Positions 1 to 10,743 of a DNA stretch of 46,174 bases are shown in pieces. The notes under the pieces are model-generated. The model did no database searches, was not told the DNA's origin, and saw only the letters and a program-made list of their open reading frames with translations. Location: positions 1 to 46,174 of IMG/VR virus record IMGVR_UViG_3300044643_002929, one strand, 5' to 3'. Numbering within the stretch: position 1 is the stretch's first letter; every line of letters starts with the position of its first letter. Position numbers and translations under genes: made by a program. Source of the stretch: a virus.

Positions 1-3073
<3,073 letters not shown>

Positions 3074-3074
<1 letters not shown>

Positions 3075-4231
3075 TGCCTTTTATTTCTGGTCCTGATGGC
3101 GACCTCAAAACCGCTTTCGTTTCTGACGCTTGGCTTCTCGACCAATTCGTGGGGAATACACTGTTTACTTGGGGTATAAACACTACTTATGGTCCGCTTG
3201 GCGACAATACAGTTGTAAATAAATCAAATCCAATTCAGACAGTGACTGGTGGAATAAATTGGAAAAGTGTTGCTTGTGGATTTTTACAAACAGCAGGGAT
3301 AAAGACAGACGGAACACTTTGGTGCTGGGGAGTTAATGACAATGGGTCGATTGGAGATAATACAGGGATTTCAAGATCATCGCCCGTTCAAACAATTGCT
3401 AGAGGCACAAACTGGAAAAGTGTTGCTTGTGGAAATTTTATTATAGCAGCAATAAAGACAGATGGCACATTATGGACTTGGGGATATAACAATAATGGAC
3501 AACTTGGCGACAACACAGTAATACAAAGATCTTCGCCTGTTCAAACAGTTACTTTTGGAAATAATTGGAAACAAGTCTCTTGTGGTTATCACACAGCAGC
3601 TATAAAGACAGATGGTACACTTTGGGTTTGGGGAAGAAACACTTATGGTCAATTAGGTAATAACACAATAACACACATTAGTTCACCAGTTCAAACAATT
3701 GCAGGTGGTACAAACTGGAAACAAGTTTCTGCTAGTGGTTATACTACAGCAGCAATAAAAACAGATGGAACCTTGTGGGCTTGGGGTATTAATTTTAGTG
3801 GCACTTTAGGCGATAACACAACAGCATACAGATCATCGCCAGTACAAACAGTTGCTTATGGAACAAACTGGAAACAAGTATCTAGTGGGTATCCTAGCAT
3901 GGCAGCAATAAAGACTGATGGTACTTTGTGGACTTGGGGAGGTAATAGCCAAGGACAATTAGGTGACAACACACTTACAAGCAAATCATCACCAGTACAG
4001 ACAATCACATTTGGAACAAACTGGAAACAAGTTTCTGCTAATGGTCAAATAGCAGCGATAAAGACAGATGGAACTTTATGGAATTGGGGAGCTAATGGTT
4101 ATGGTCAGTTAGGCGACAATACAGTTGTAAAAAAATCATCACCAGTTCAAACGACAGCATATGGTACAAACTGGAAACAAGTAGCTTGTGGTAACAATTA
4201 CACAGCAGCAGTAACGAACGGAGATATATAA
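3074..4231 (+). CDS. RCC1-like seven-repeat beta-propeller tail protein
   Basis: 385 residues. A short unrelated N-terminus (MPFISGPDGDLKTAFVSDAW, about 30 residues) could be the attachment segment; the rest is seven RCC1-like repeats, so one complete propeller. There is no collagen or S74 domain. The start overlaps the preceding stop and has a very strong ribosome-binding site. Repeats are nearly identical in DNA to those in the flanking genes, so recombination among them is likely. Role as a receptor-binding or distal tail protein is inferred from position and paralogy; no catalytic motif is visible. Confidence 0.82.
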
Positions 4232-4234
4232 AAC

Positions 4235-5038
4235 ATGTACGCAATAATAAACAACGGAAATATAATTCAGACTTTATTGAAATGGAATCCAAGGATGATC
4301 AGTTCAATTCTCCAAGAGGAGCTTGAGCTAGACATCAAGGTTCATTTCCCAGACGAAGCAAATGTTCCATGGACTATAAACGAAGAAACAAAGATATTCC
4401 AAGTAAGGGAAATAAAACCAGAATACAACCCAAAGATAGAGGAATTGACTGGACCTAACTGGGAAATAACAGAAGACCTTGCAATAGCAAACTATGAAGT
4501 TAAACCTCTTATACTACAAATAGCAAAAGCTAATTTGATACAACAACTATCTTCAGAAAGAAGATCAAGGGAAATAAAAGACATAAAGATAACCCTTAAA
4601 GGACAGGAAGTAACAGTAAGCACAGACAGGGAAAGTCGTGCTGTATATGCTTCAAAAATATTGTCTATAGGCGACCTTACCGCATACTGGAAATTCCCAC
4701 AGACTTGGATGGAAATTACGAAGTCTGATTTGGAGATTATCATCTCGGAAATAGACAAGGTTGTTCAAGCTGCTTTCGATTGGGAATTCGCAAAATTAAA
4801 CGAAATAGAAAACGCAGCAGATCATATTTCTGTTGATACTATAATAATGAAAGAAGTAGTGCCTGATCCCATCATGCCTACACCAGTAGTGGAAGAACCA
4901 GTAGTGGAAGAACCAGTAGTGGAAGAACCAGTAGTGGAAGAACCAGTAGTGGAAGAACCAGTAGTGGAAGAACCAGTAGTGGAAGAACCAGTAGTGGAAG
5001 AACCAGTAGTTACCACTACACCTACACCAGAAGGATAA
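4235..5038 (+). CDS. DUF4376-like tail-associated protein with (VVEEP)8 tail
   Basis: 267 residues starting 3 bases after the previous stop. Residues 1-90 resemble the N-termini of phage tail-fibre assembly-type proteins (MYAIINNGNIIQTLLKW). The middle (about 115-190) fits the DUF4376 pattern: a strand pair ending EVTVSTDRESR, then a helical part containing WMEITKSDLEIIISEIDKVVQAAFDWE. The C-terminus is eight perfect VVEEP repeats followed by TTTPTPEG, likely a flexible acidic spacer. Its place between propeller genes suggests fibre assembly or connection. The family call is from recalled pattern only. Confidence 0.62.
   Translation: MYAIINNGNIIQTLLKWNPRMISSILQEELELDIKVHFPDEANVPWTINEETKIFQVREIKPEYNPKIEELTGPNWEITEDLAIANYEVKPLILQIAKANLIQQLSSERRSREIKDIKITLKGQEVTVSTDRESRAVYASKILSIGDLTAYWKFPQTWMEITKSDLEIIISEIDKVVQAAFDWEFAKLNEIENAADHISVDTIIMKEVVPDPIMPTPVVEEPVVEEPVVEEPVVEEPVVEEPVVEEPVVEEPVVEEPVVTTTPTPEG
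4886..5005 (+). repeat. Eight perfect 15-bp tandem repeats encoding VVEEP
   Basis: The unit gtagtggaagaacca is repeated eight times without a base change and in frame. Perfect identity implies recent expansion or ongoing copy-number change. Gain or loss of a unit keeps the frame and would change only spacer length. Confidence 0.95.
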
Positions 5039-5039
5039 T

Positions 5040-6248
5040 ATGGCAGTTACAGGAAGCATCACAACTAGATTCATAGATGAGAAAGGTGTCGATCTTGGAA
5101 AGACCTTGATCGAGAAGGACTACCTCATCTCCGTATACCCAAATCTACTCAACCAATTCGATACTCCCATGCTGATGAGTTGGGGATTTAATACTTATGG
5201 TGGCGTAGGTGATAATACAACTGTAAACAAATCATCGCCAGTACAAACGGTTGCTTGGGGTGCAAATTGGAAACAAGTATCTGGTGGATATAGACACATT
5301 TCGGCTGTAAAAACTGATGGTACTTTGTGGATTTGGGGATATAATGGTTATGGTGAATTAGGAGACAATACAAGTGTCACAAATAGATCTTCACCAGTAC
5401 AGACAATTGCATTTGGAACAAACTGGAAAAATGTGTCTTGTGGGAACGGACTCACAGCAGCAATAAAAACCGATGGAACTTTATGGTTATGGGGTAATAA
5501 TGGTTATGGTCAATTGGGAAATAATACAGTTTCAAGAAGATCATCACCAGTTCAAACGATTGCGTTTGGCACAAATTGGAAGCAAGTATCTGCTGGAACT
5601 GGACATTGTGCAGCAATAAAGACGGATGGTACTTTATGGGTTTGGGGATATAATACAAATGGTGCATTGGGAGACAGCACAATAGTAAATAAATCATCAC
5701 CAGTTCAAACGGTAACCAGAGGAACAAATTGGATGCAAGTATCTTGTGGTTATCAATGTACAGCAGCAATAAAGACAGACGGAACATTGTGGACTTGGGG
5801 GAGAAATTATCTAGGTCGGCTTGGCGACAACACAACAGTACATAAATCATCGCCAGTCCAAACAGTTGCTTTTGGCACAAATTGGAAAAGTGTTTTTGCT
5901 GGAGTTTTTTATACAGCAGCAATAAAGACAGACGGAACATTGTGGTCTTGGGGAAGTAATGCTTATGGTAATATTGGAGACAACACAAATGTAAGCAAAT
6001 CATCACCAGTACAGACAATTACCAGAGGAACAAACTGGAAACAAGTTTCTCTTAACAGAAGTCATACCACAGCAATAAAGGCAGATGGAACTTTGTGGGC
6101 TTGGGGATGGAATGATAATGGACAATTAGGCGACAACACAGTAACCTCTAGATCGTCACCAATTCAAACGATTTTGTATGGAAATACTTGGAAAAGTGTC
6201 GATTGTGGTTTTGGATTCACAGCAGCAATAAAGGACGGTGACTTTTGA
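5040..6248 (+). CDS. RCC1-like seven-repeat beta-propeller tail protein
   Basis: 402 residues, starting 1 base after the preceding TAA. An N-terminal segment of about 40 residues (MAVTGSITTRFIDEKGVDLG) differs from the other propeller genes; seven RCC1-like repeats then run to the C-terminus (AAIKDGDF). The stop TGA overlaps the TTG start of the next gene. Different leaders on near-identical propellers suggest different attachment points on the same tail structure (inference). Confidence 0.82.
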   Translation: MAVTGSITTRFIDEKGVDLGKTLIEKDYLISVYPNLLNQFDTPMLMSWGFNTYGGVGDNTTVNKSSPVQTVAWGANWKQVSGGYRHISAVKTDGTLWIWGYNGYGELGDNTSVTNRSSPVQTIAFGTNWKNVSCGNGLTAAIKTDGTLWLWGNNGYGQLGNNTVSRRSSPVQTIAFGTNWKQVSAGTGHCAAIKTDGTLWVWGYNTNGALGDSTIVNKSSPVQTVTRGTNWMQVSCGYQCTAAIKTDGTLWTWGRNYLGRLGDNTTVHKSSPVQTVAFGTNWKSVFAGVFYTAAIKTDGTLWSWGSNAYGNIGDNTNVSKSSPVQTITRGTNWKQVSLNRSHTTAIKADGTLWAWGWNDNGQLGDNTVTSRSSPIQTILYGNTWKSVDCGFGFTAAIKDGDF

Positions 6249-6748
6249 TAATACAGATAGAAAATTTCTACAACACGCAAAATCTATATGAAGTGGTAAA
6301 AGACCTCCAGTTCAAGGAGAACACTTACGGAGAAGAAATCGTAGACTTCAACCTAGTTCCAGAAAACCTGCACAAAGTCTTTGGCGAAATCCTCAATCAA
6401 GAAATTACCATTACGAAAGAATCTGGAATACTCAGAAAACCATTCGAGAACATCCACTTCGAAAGTTTCAACCAGAACAGCCTTTGGGTCTGCATAATCC
6501 CACTTGAGAAGACTACATTCAAATTGCATAGACACAAGGAAAAAAACTACTCCAATGTAATGCAAGTACAGGAAGAACTACAAGTATTCATAAAGGAAAA
6601 CTGCTTCAATAAAGAAAATTGGAATGACTCAGCCACATTTGAACTTAACGCTGGCGACATGGTCATGTTCAAACCTTTTTTGTGGCACTCAATTTCTAAG
6701 AATCTTGTCAAGGTTTTCTATCTGGAGGCTCATGTCAACACCATTTAG
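6245..6748 (+). CDS. Putative cupin or 2-oxoglutarate/Fe(II) oxygenase-like protein
   Basis: 167 residues with a TTG start overlapping the upstream TGA (TTGA), which suggests translational coupling; I see no in-frame ATG near the start. The centre has LHRHKEK, and 60 residues later AGDMVMFKPFLWHSI: an H-x-H pair plus a distal His on a small beta-rich protein, as in cupins and double-stranded beta-helix Fe(II) oxygenases. The expected 2-oxoglutarate-binding Arg cannot be assigned with confidence. It lies between tail genes, one of which encodes a collagen-like shaft, so a hydroxylase acting on a fibre is possible but speculative. Confidence 0.5.
   Translation: MIIQIENFYNTQNLYEVVKDLQFKENTYGEEIVDFNLVPENLHKVFGEILNQEITITKESGILRKPFENIHFESFNQNSLWVCIIPLEKTTFKLHRHKEKNYSNVMQVQEELQVFIKENCFNKENWNDSATFELNAGDMVMFKPFLWHSISKNLVKVFYLEAHVNTI
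6722..6728 (+). promoter_or_regulatory. Shine-Dalgarno deciding the start at 6732
   Basis: CTGGAGG lies a few bases before the ATG at 6732. A longer in-frame extension exists upstream, but it overlaps the preceding gene by over 100 bases and its protein looks random, so the SD-linked ATG is preferred. Confidence 0.7.
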
Positions 6749-8195
6749 ATTCAAGAATGCCGATAATACGACAGTAGATTTCGAAGACTATTATGTTCGT
6801 GCTGATTACTTCAGAAGCGGGAATTTGTGGTTGTGGGGTCAGGGTTCTTGGGGTCAGAGAGGTGACAATACAACAGTTACACACAGAAGTTCGCCAATAC
6901 AGACAGTTGCATATGGAACAAATTGGAAACAAGTTGATATTGGCTTTGGTTTAAGTTCAGCAGCGATAAAGACAGATGGAACTTTGTGGACCATGGGAAT
7001 TAACAATTTCGGTCAATTAGGTGATAACACAGTAATAAATAAATCATCACCAGTTCAAACAGTAACATTTGGAACAAACTGGAAACAATTTGTTTGTGGC
7101 GACAGCTATGTAGCAGCGATAAAGACAGATGGTACTTTTTGGTGTTGGGGATATAACAATTTGGGTCAATTAGGTGATAACACAGTTACACACAGAAGCT
7201 CTCCTGTACAGACTATTGCTGGTGGAACTGATTGGAAACAGATTGCGTCTGGTGGCAATCACACGGCAGCGATAAAGACAGACGGTACGCTTTGGTGTTG
7301 GGGTGCGAATACTAGTGGACAATTAGGCGACAACACAATTACAAATAGAAGTTCACCAGTTCAAACAGTTACATTTGCGAAAAACTGGAAACAAGTTGTA
7401 TGTAGTGGCAATCACACGGCAGCGATAAAGACAGACGGAACTTTGTGGGCTTGGGGTAATAATGCCACTTATGGTCAGCTTGGCGACAATACAACAGTAA
7501 GCAAATCATCACCAGTACAGACGGTTGCCTTTGGAACAAACTGGAAAAGTGTGTCTTCTGGAACCCACCATTGTGCAGCGATAAAGACTGATGGAACTCT
7601 TTGGACTTGGGGAAGGAATTCTTATGGACAATTGACAGTATCTACTGAACCTACTCCTGCCACTAGTGGTGATCCAGGCACAAGTCCAGTTACTGTTTCT
7701 GGCTCTAAAATTAATGGCAATACATTTAATACATCTAACACTACTGGAGTGTCCATAGGCATGAATGTGTATACATCTACACAATCAGTATTATGGACTA
7801 CCGTATCTGCGATAAGTACTAATGTCAGCATAACTTTTACTCCAAGTAGTTTCACTGGAACATGGACTGGAACGATAAGCCTTGGAGTTGGTGCTGTAAA
7901 GCCTTCTCCTGAAATTGCAGGAGTAACAAACAATAGATCATCACCAATTCAAACAATTGCATATGGAACGAATTGGAAACAAGTTGTATGTAGTAGTTAT
8001 GGCTTTACAGCAGCAATAAAGACAGACGGAACGCTTTGGTTATGGGGAAGGAATTCTTATGGTGGATTAGGAGACAATACAAGAACAAATAGAAGCTCCC
8101 CAGTTCAAACTATAATGTATGGAACAAACTGGAAAGAAGTTTCTGCTGGTACATATACAACAGCAGCGATACAATACCAAGATGACTATCAATAG
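6732..8195 (+). CDS. RCC1-like propeller tail protein with a domain inserted in one blade
   Basis: 487 residues from the SD-supported ATG; it overlaps the end of the preceding gene by 17 bases. The N-terminus MSTPFRFKNADNTTVDFEDY is followed by seven RCC1-like repeats. The loop of the sixth blade, normally GQLGDNT, is interrupted after GQL by about 98 residues (302-399), after which NNRSSPIQ resumes the repeat. The insert is rich in Thr, Ser and Val and looks like a small beta-sandwich. This is the most divergent of the propeller genes and a good candidate for the specificity determinant. No enzyme motif is seen. Confidence 0.82.
   Translation: MSTPFRFKNADNTTVDFEDYYVRADYFRSGNLWLWGQGSWGQRGDNTTVTHRSSPIQTVAYGTNWKQVDIGFGLSSAAIKTDGTLWTMGINNFGQLGDNTVINKSSPVQTVTFGTNWKQFVCGDSYVAAIKTDGTFWCWGYNNLGQLGDNTVTHRSSPVQTIAGGTDWKQIASGGNHTAAIKTDGTLWCWGANTSGQLGDNTITNRSSPVQTVTFAKNWKQVVCSGNHTAAIKTDGTLWAWGNNATYGQLGDNTTVSKSSPVQTVAFGTNWKSVSSGTHHCAAIKTDGTLWTWGRNSYGQLTVSTEPTPATSGDPGTSPVTVSGSKINGNTFNTSNTTGVSIGMNVYTSTQSVLWTTVSAISTNVSITFTPSSFTGTWTGTISLGVGAVKPSPEIAGVTNNRSSPIQTIAYGTNWKQVVCSSYGFTAAIKTDGTLWLWGRNSYGGLGDNTRTNRSSPVQTIMYGTNWKEVSAGTYTTAAIQYQDDYQ
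7635..7928 (+). other. Inserted beta-rich domain within an RCC1 blade
   Basis: Residues 302-399 of the propeller protein. Content such as VTVSGSKINGNTF and SITFTPSSFTGTWTGTISLG is typical of an all-beta, Ig-like or carbohydrate-binding module. It sits exactly in the inter-strand loop that reads GDNT in all other blades, so it is an insertion and not a missing blade. Confidence 0.7.
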
Positions 8196-8589
8196 GGAAT
8201 GTGGAGATTGCAATGCCTGTTGCATCTGGCTAAAAGGCGAATCCTACAGCCACAAATTTGGCGGAGGAAAACCATGCCATTTTCTCAAAGGAAATTGCTC
8301 CATATACGAAACCAGACCAGAAGTCTGCAAAACCTACCAGTGTGCTTGGCTCCAAGGTCTTTTCTCCGAAAACCTCAAACCAGAAAAATCAAAAGTCATC
8401 ATATCAGTCGAAAAATGGAGCAAAGGTCAATATCTCAGAGCTATCGAAATGGGTAAGAAAATGGATGATAATGTCCTTATAGAAATCCAAACATTCTGCC
8501 AAACACACAACTGCCCAGCAATAATACAATATGACGGCAAAATTTTCATAAATGGACCAGATGAATTCATAAAAGAAAAAACCACATAA
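8182..8589 (+). CDS. YkgJ-family Cys-cluster (Fe-S or Zn) protein
   Basis: 135 residues from the ATG at 8182, which overlaps the end of the propeller gene; a longer upstream reading is possible but lies inside that gene. The N-terminus has C-x2-C-x2-CC (CGDCNACC), then PCHFL...C-S-I-Y...RPEVCKTYQC, the arrangement of the YkgJ/UPF0153 family of putative zinc- or iron-chelating proteins. Seven or more Cys could ligate a cluster. The biochemical role of the family is poorly known; its place at the end of the tail operon hints at an accessory role with the neighbouring possible metalloenzyme (inference). Confidence 0.72.
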   Translation: MTINRECGDCNACCIWLKGESYSHKFGGGKPCHFLKGNCSIYETRPEVCKTYQCAWLQGLFSENLKPEKSKVIISVEKWSKGQYLRAIEMGKKMDDNVLIEIQTFCQTHNCPAIIQYDGKIFINGPDEFIKEKTT

Positions 8590-8658
8590 TCCATATCTCA
8601 GTCTGGCGAACATATAGACGCAAATCCAATCCATATCTCAGTCTGGCGAACATATAGA
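8588..8658 (+). repeat. 31-bp direct repeat, two copies, period 40
   Basis: The segment beginning aatccatatctcagtctggc and ending gaacatataga occurs at 8588-8618 and 8628-8658 without mismatch. The first copy overlaps the TAA stop of the YkgJ-like gene; the second ends 7 bases before a candidate -35 box. It could be a regulator-binding repeat or a simple duplication. Confidence 0.9.
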
Positions 8659-8665
8659 AACAAAT

Positions 8666-8695
8666 TTGCCAAAATCAACCCTCCTATCTTATAAT
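8666..8695 (+). promoter_or_regulatory. Candidate sigma70-type promoter
   Basis: TTGCCA at 8666-8671 and a perfect TATAAT at 8690-8695 are separated by 18 bp. The site sits in a non-coding gap between the tail operon and the methyltransferase at 8745, just after the 31-bp repeats. Confidence 0.6.
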
Positions 8696-8744
8696 AATAA
8701 CAAGGACAATTACGAAAGAATTAGTCATTACAAAAAGGACAAAT

Positions 8745-9287
8745 ATGAAGATCAATATTGGCGGTGGACTAAAAAGATTTGAGGGATTCGTAAATGTAGA
8801 CGCAGATCCAAATACCAAACCAGAATATCTCCACAACTTAGAAAAAGAAAAACTTCCATTCGAAGACAGCACAGTAGAGGAAGTAAAAGCACACCACATA
8901 CTAGAACATATTCATGATTTGGGTCATGTCATAAAAGAAATATATCGAGTATGCAAAAATGGTGCAGTAGTAGACATAGCTTTCCCACATCACTTCGCAA
9001 GAAACTTCTTCGGAGATTACACCCACTGTCGTGCTTTGACCGTAGAAATGTTCAAGCAGTTCAGCAAGAAATACTGTCTTTGGCATCAAGAAACTTATGG
9101 AAGTTCAAGTGGACATGCAATCACTCACCAAATTGACATGGAAGTTTTAGATTACAACTATTCAATCCATGCAGACTATGCAAAACTTGAAGCTGAAGGC
9201 AAATATGAGGAAATCGCAAGATATGCAGAACACCTTGTAAATGTTTATCAAGATGTTTTTATCAAATTAATAGTTATAAAGGAATAA
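8745..9287 (+). CDS. SAM-dependent methyltransferase (class I)
   Basis: 180 residues with an AAAGGAC ribosome-binding site. The start MKINIGGGLKRFEGFVNVDADP is the short motif I (GGG) and acidic motif II found in methyltransferases with a truncated N-terminus; HHILEHIHDLGHVIKEIYRVCKNGAVVDIAFPH is the usual post-II/III region, related to methyltransferases that follow glycosyltransferases in surface-polysaccharide loci. It is the first gene after the candidate promoter and precedes a TPR-glycosyltransferase by 3 bases, so the two are probably co-transcribed. Substrate unknown. Confidence 0.75.
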   Translation: MKINIGGGLKRFEGFVNVDADPNTKPEYLHNLEKEKLPFEDSTVEEVKAHHILEHIHDLGHVIKEIYRVCKNGAVVDIAFPHHFARNFFGDYTHCRALTVEMFKQFSKKYCLWHQETYGSSSGHAITHQIDMEVLDYNYSIHADYAKLEAEGKYEEIARYAEHLVNVYQDVFIKLIVIKE

Positions 9288-9290
9288 CAC

Positions 9291-10715
9291 ATGAAAAAAG
9301 AAGAAAATGTTGGTGTTAATGATCTTGAGCCATTCGTAATGACACTCAAGAATTTAGGTGCAAAGAGTCTTGCCAAACAAGTGCTTGATGTGTTTGCTAA
9401 AAACGCTTTCTCGTTTGAGCAACAAGATAATATCAGTAAATGCTATTTCAAGTTGCAACATTATGAAGAAGCCATAAAGCATGGTGAGAAGGCACTTGTG
9501 AATGCACACAGCCCACAACTGATGTATGTGACTAGGTTCAATCTAATAAATCTTTATAATCACAACAACGAACCCGAAAAAGCATTGACTTATATCAATG
9601 CCAATGAAAAGCTGATTCCGATGGATTATGATCTGCAACTGGAAAAGGCATATGCTCTCTTCCTTTCCAACAGGAAAACAGAAGCGGAAGAGATATTGCA
9701 CCATGTTCTTGCTAATTATAAAGAACTTCCAGAAGAAACCGCACTCAAAATCAAGTTCAACCTTGGAACATATTACCTTTACAGAGATAAATTCCAAGAA
9801 GGATTGAGGCACTTTATACTAGATGGGGCAAAAATGAGATTGTGGAACTGCGAGACAATTTTCTCAAGGAACAAGAAGTTAAATCTTCCTTTCTGGGAAG
9901 GGGCAAAAGATGTAAAAAATCTGGTGATTTATGCAGAAGCAGGAAGTGGAGATGAGATCATTAACATAAGGTTCATGAAACATCTCAAGGAAAGAGGAAT
10001 CAATGCTTATTGGTATGCAGTTTGGCACAAAGAAGAATGGAAGAATGAAAGAAAAGGACTTCTTGAGATATTCAAGAATAGTGGATTCCCTGTGATTACG
10101 AATTTGGAAGAATTGAAGGATATCCCAGACTTAAAGTGGACATATTCAATGCATCTTCCTATCTATCTAAATCTTGAATATAAAGACCTATGGGATAAGC
10201 CCTATATCTCATCTTCTAAAGAATATGATGATAAGTGCAAGTTAGATGGAAAGTCACCAAAAATAGGCATCAGGTGGGCTGGTTCACCTTTATATGATCA
10301 TGATTTGCATCGTTCTTATCCTGTTAAAGAGTTATATGAAGTTTTGAAAGATGTGGATGGAACATTTTATAGCTTACAGAGGGATGATAATCTTGAGCAA
10401 ATCAAGGATTTCCCCAATTTGATTGATTTATCTGAAAAAATGGATTCTTTTCAAGAGACTTTGGGCTTTATTAAAAATCTTGATTTTGTTATAACAAGTT
10501 GCACTTCTATAGCACATTTGGCAGCAAGTTTTGGGAAGGAAGTATTTATAATGGTTCCAATTTCTGCTTATTATGTTTGGAGTCATAGTGGTGACAAGTC
10601 TCCTTGGTATGGTGACAATGTCACACTTCTGAGGCAGGAAAAGCCAAGATGTTGGAAAGCACCATTGGAGAAATTAAGGAAGATATTGATTGAGAAAAAA
10701 CTTTTAAAGCAGTAA
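9291..10715 (+). CDS. TPR protein with C-terminal GT9/GT41-like glycosyltransferase domain
   Basis: 474 residues. Residues 1-190 are helical TPR-type repeats (ISKCYFKLQHYEEAIKHGEKAL; EKALTYINANEKL). Residues 195-470 resemble the glycosyltransferase half of TPR-GT proteins: LVIYAEAGSGDEIINIRFMKHL, GIRWAGSP...RSYPVKEL, and TSCTSIAHLAASFGKEVFIMVP, the donor-binding pattern shared with heptosyltransferases. The sugar and acceptor cannot be told. It follows the methyltransferase by 3 bases. Confidence 0.72.
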   Translation: MKKEENVGVNDLEPFVMTLKNLGAKSLAKQVLDVFAKNAFSFEQQDNISKCYFKLQHYEEAIKHGEKALVNAHSPQLMYVTRFNLINLYNHNNEPEKALTYINANEKLIPMDYDLQLEKAYALFLSNRKTEAEEILHHVLANYKELPEETALKIKFNLGTYYLYRDKFQEGLRHFILDGAKMRLWNCETIFSRNKKLNLPFWEGAKDVKNLVIYAEAGSGDEIINIRFMKHLKERGINAYWYAVWHKEEWKNERKGLLEIFKNSGFPVITNLEELKDIPDLKWTYSMHLPIYLNLEYKDLWDKPYISSSKEYDDKCKLDGKSPKIGIRWAGSPLYDHDLHRSYPVKELYEVLKDVDGTFYSLQRDDNLEQIKDFPNLIDLSEKMDSFQETLGFIKNLDFVITSCTSIAHLAASFGKEVFIMVPISAYYVWSHSGDKSPWYGDNVTLLRQEKPRCWKAPLEKLRKILIEKKLLKQ

Positions 10716-10732
10716 ATATGATATATTTACTG
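10710..10732 (+). promoter_or_regulatory. Perfect palindrome before the endonuclease-like gene
   Basis: Two 10-base arms, cagtaaatat and atatttactg, are separated by GAT. It overlaps the stop codon of the preceding gene and lies 11 bases before the next ATG, where it could be an operator or an RNA hairpin limiting translation. It lacks a following T-run, so a terminator is less likely. Confidence 0.5.
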
Positions 10733-10743
10733 AAGGATTTATT

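Noticed and set aside
4796-5074. Antisense WFFHY and GSSTT repeat proteins opposite the VVEEP repeat
   Set aside because: Both are by-products of the 15-bp minisatellite read backwards in two frames.
5452-6018. 188-residue open frame antisense to a propeller gene
   Set aside because: Translation is a Leu/His/Cys-rich repeat that mirrors the sense blades, without a ribosome-binding site; the same artefact occurs antisense to all propeller genes.
6624-6731. N-terminal extension of the last propeller gene
   Set aside because: It overlaps the preceding gene, has no ribosome-binding site and gives a random-looking peptide; ATG 6732 has a strong site.
8588-8658. Short CRISPR array
   Set aside because: Only two repeats and a 9-base gap between them; no spacer-length interval and no cas gene.
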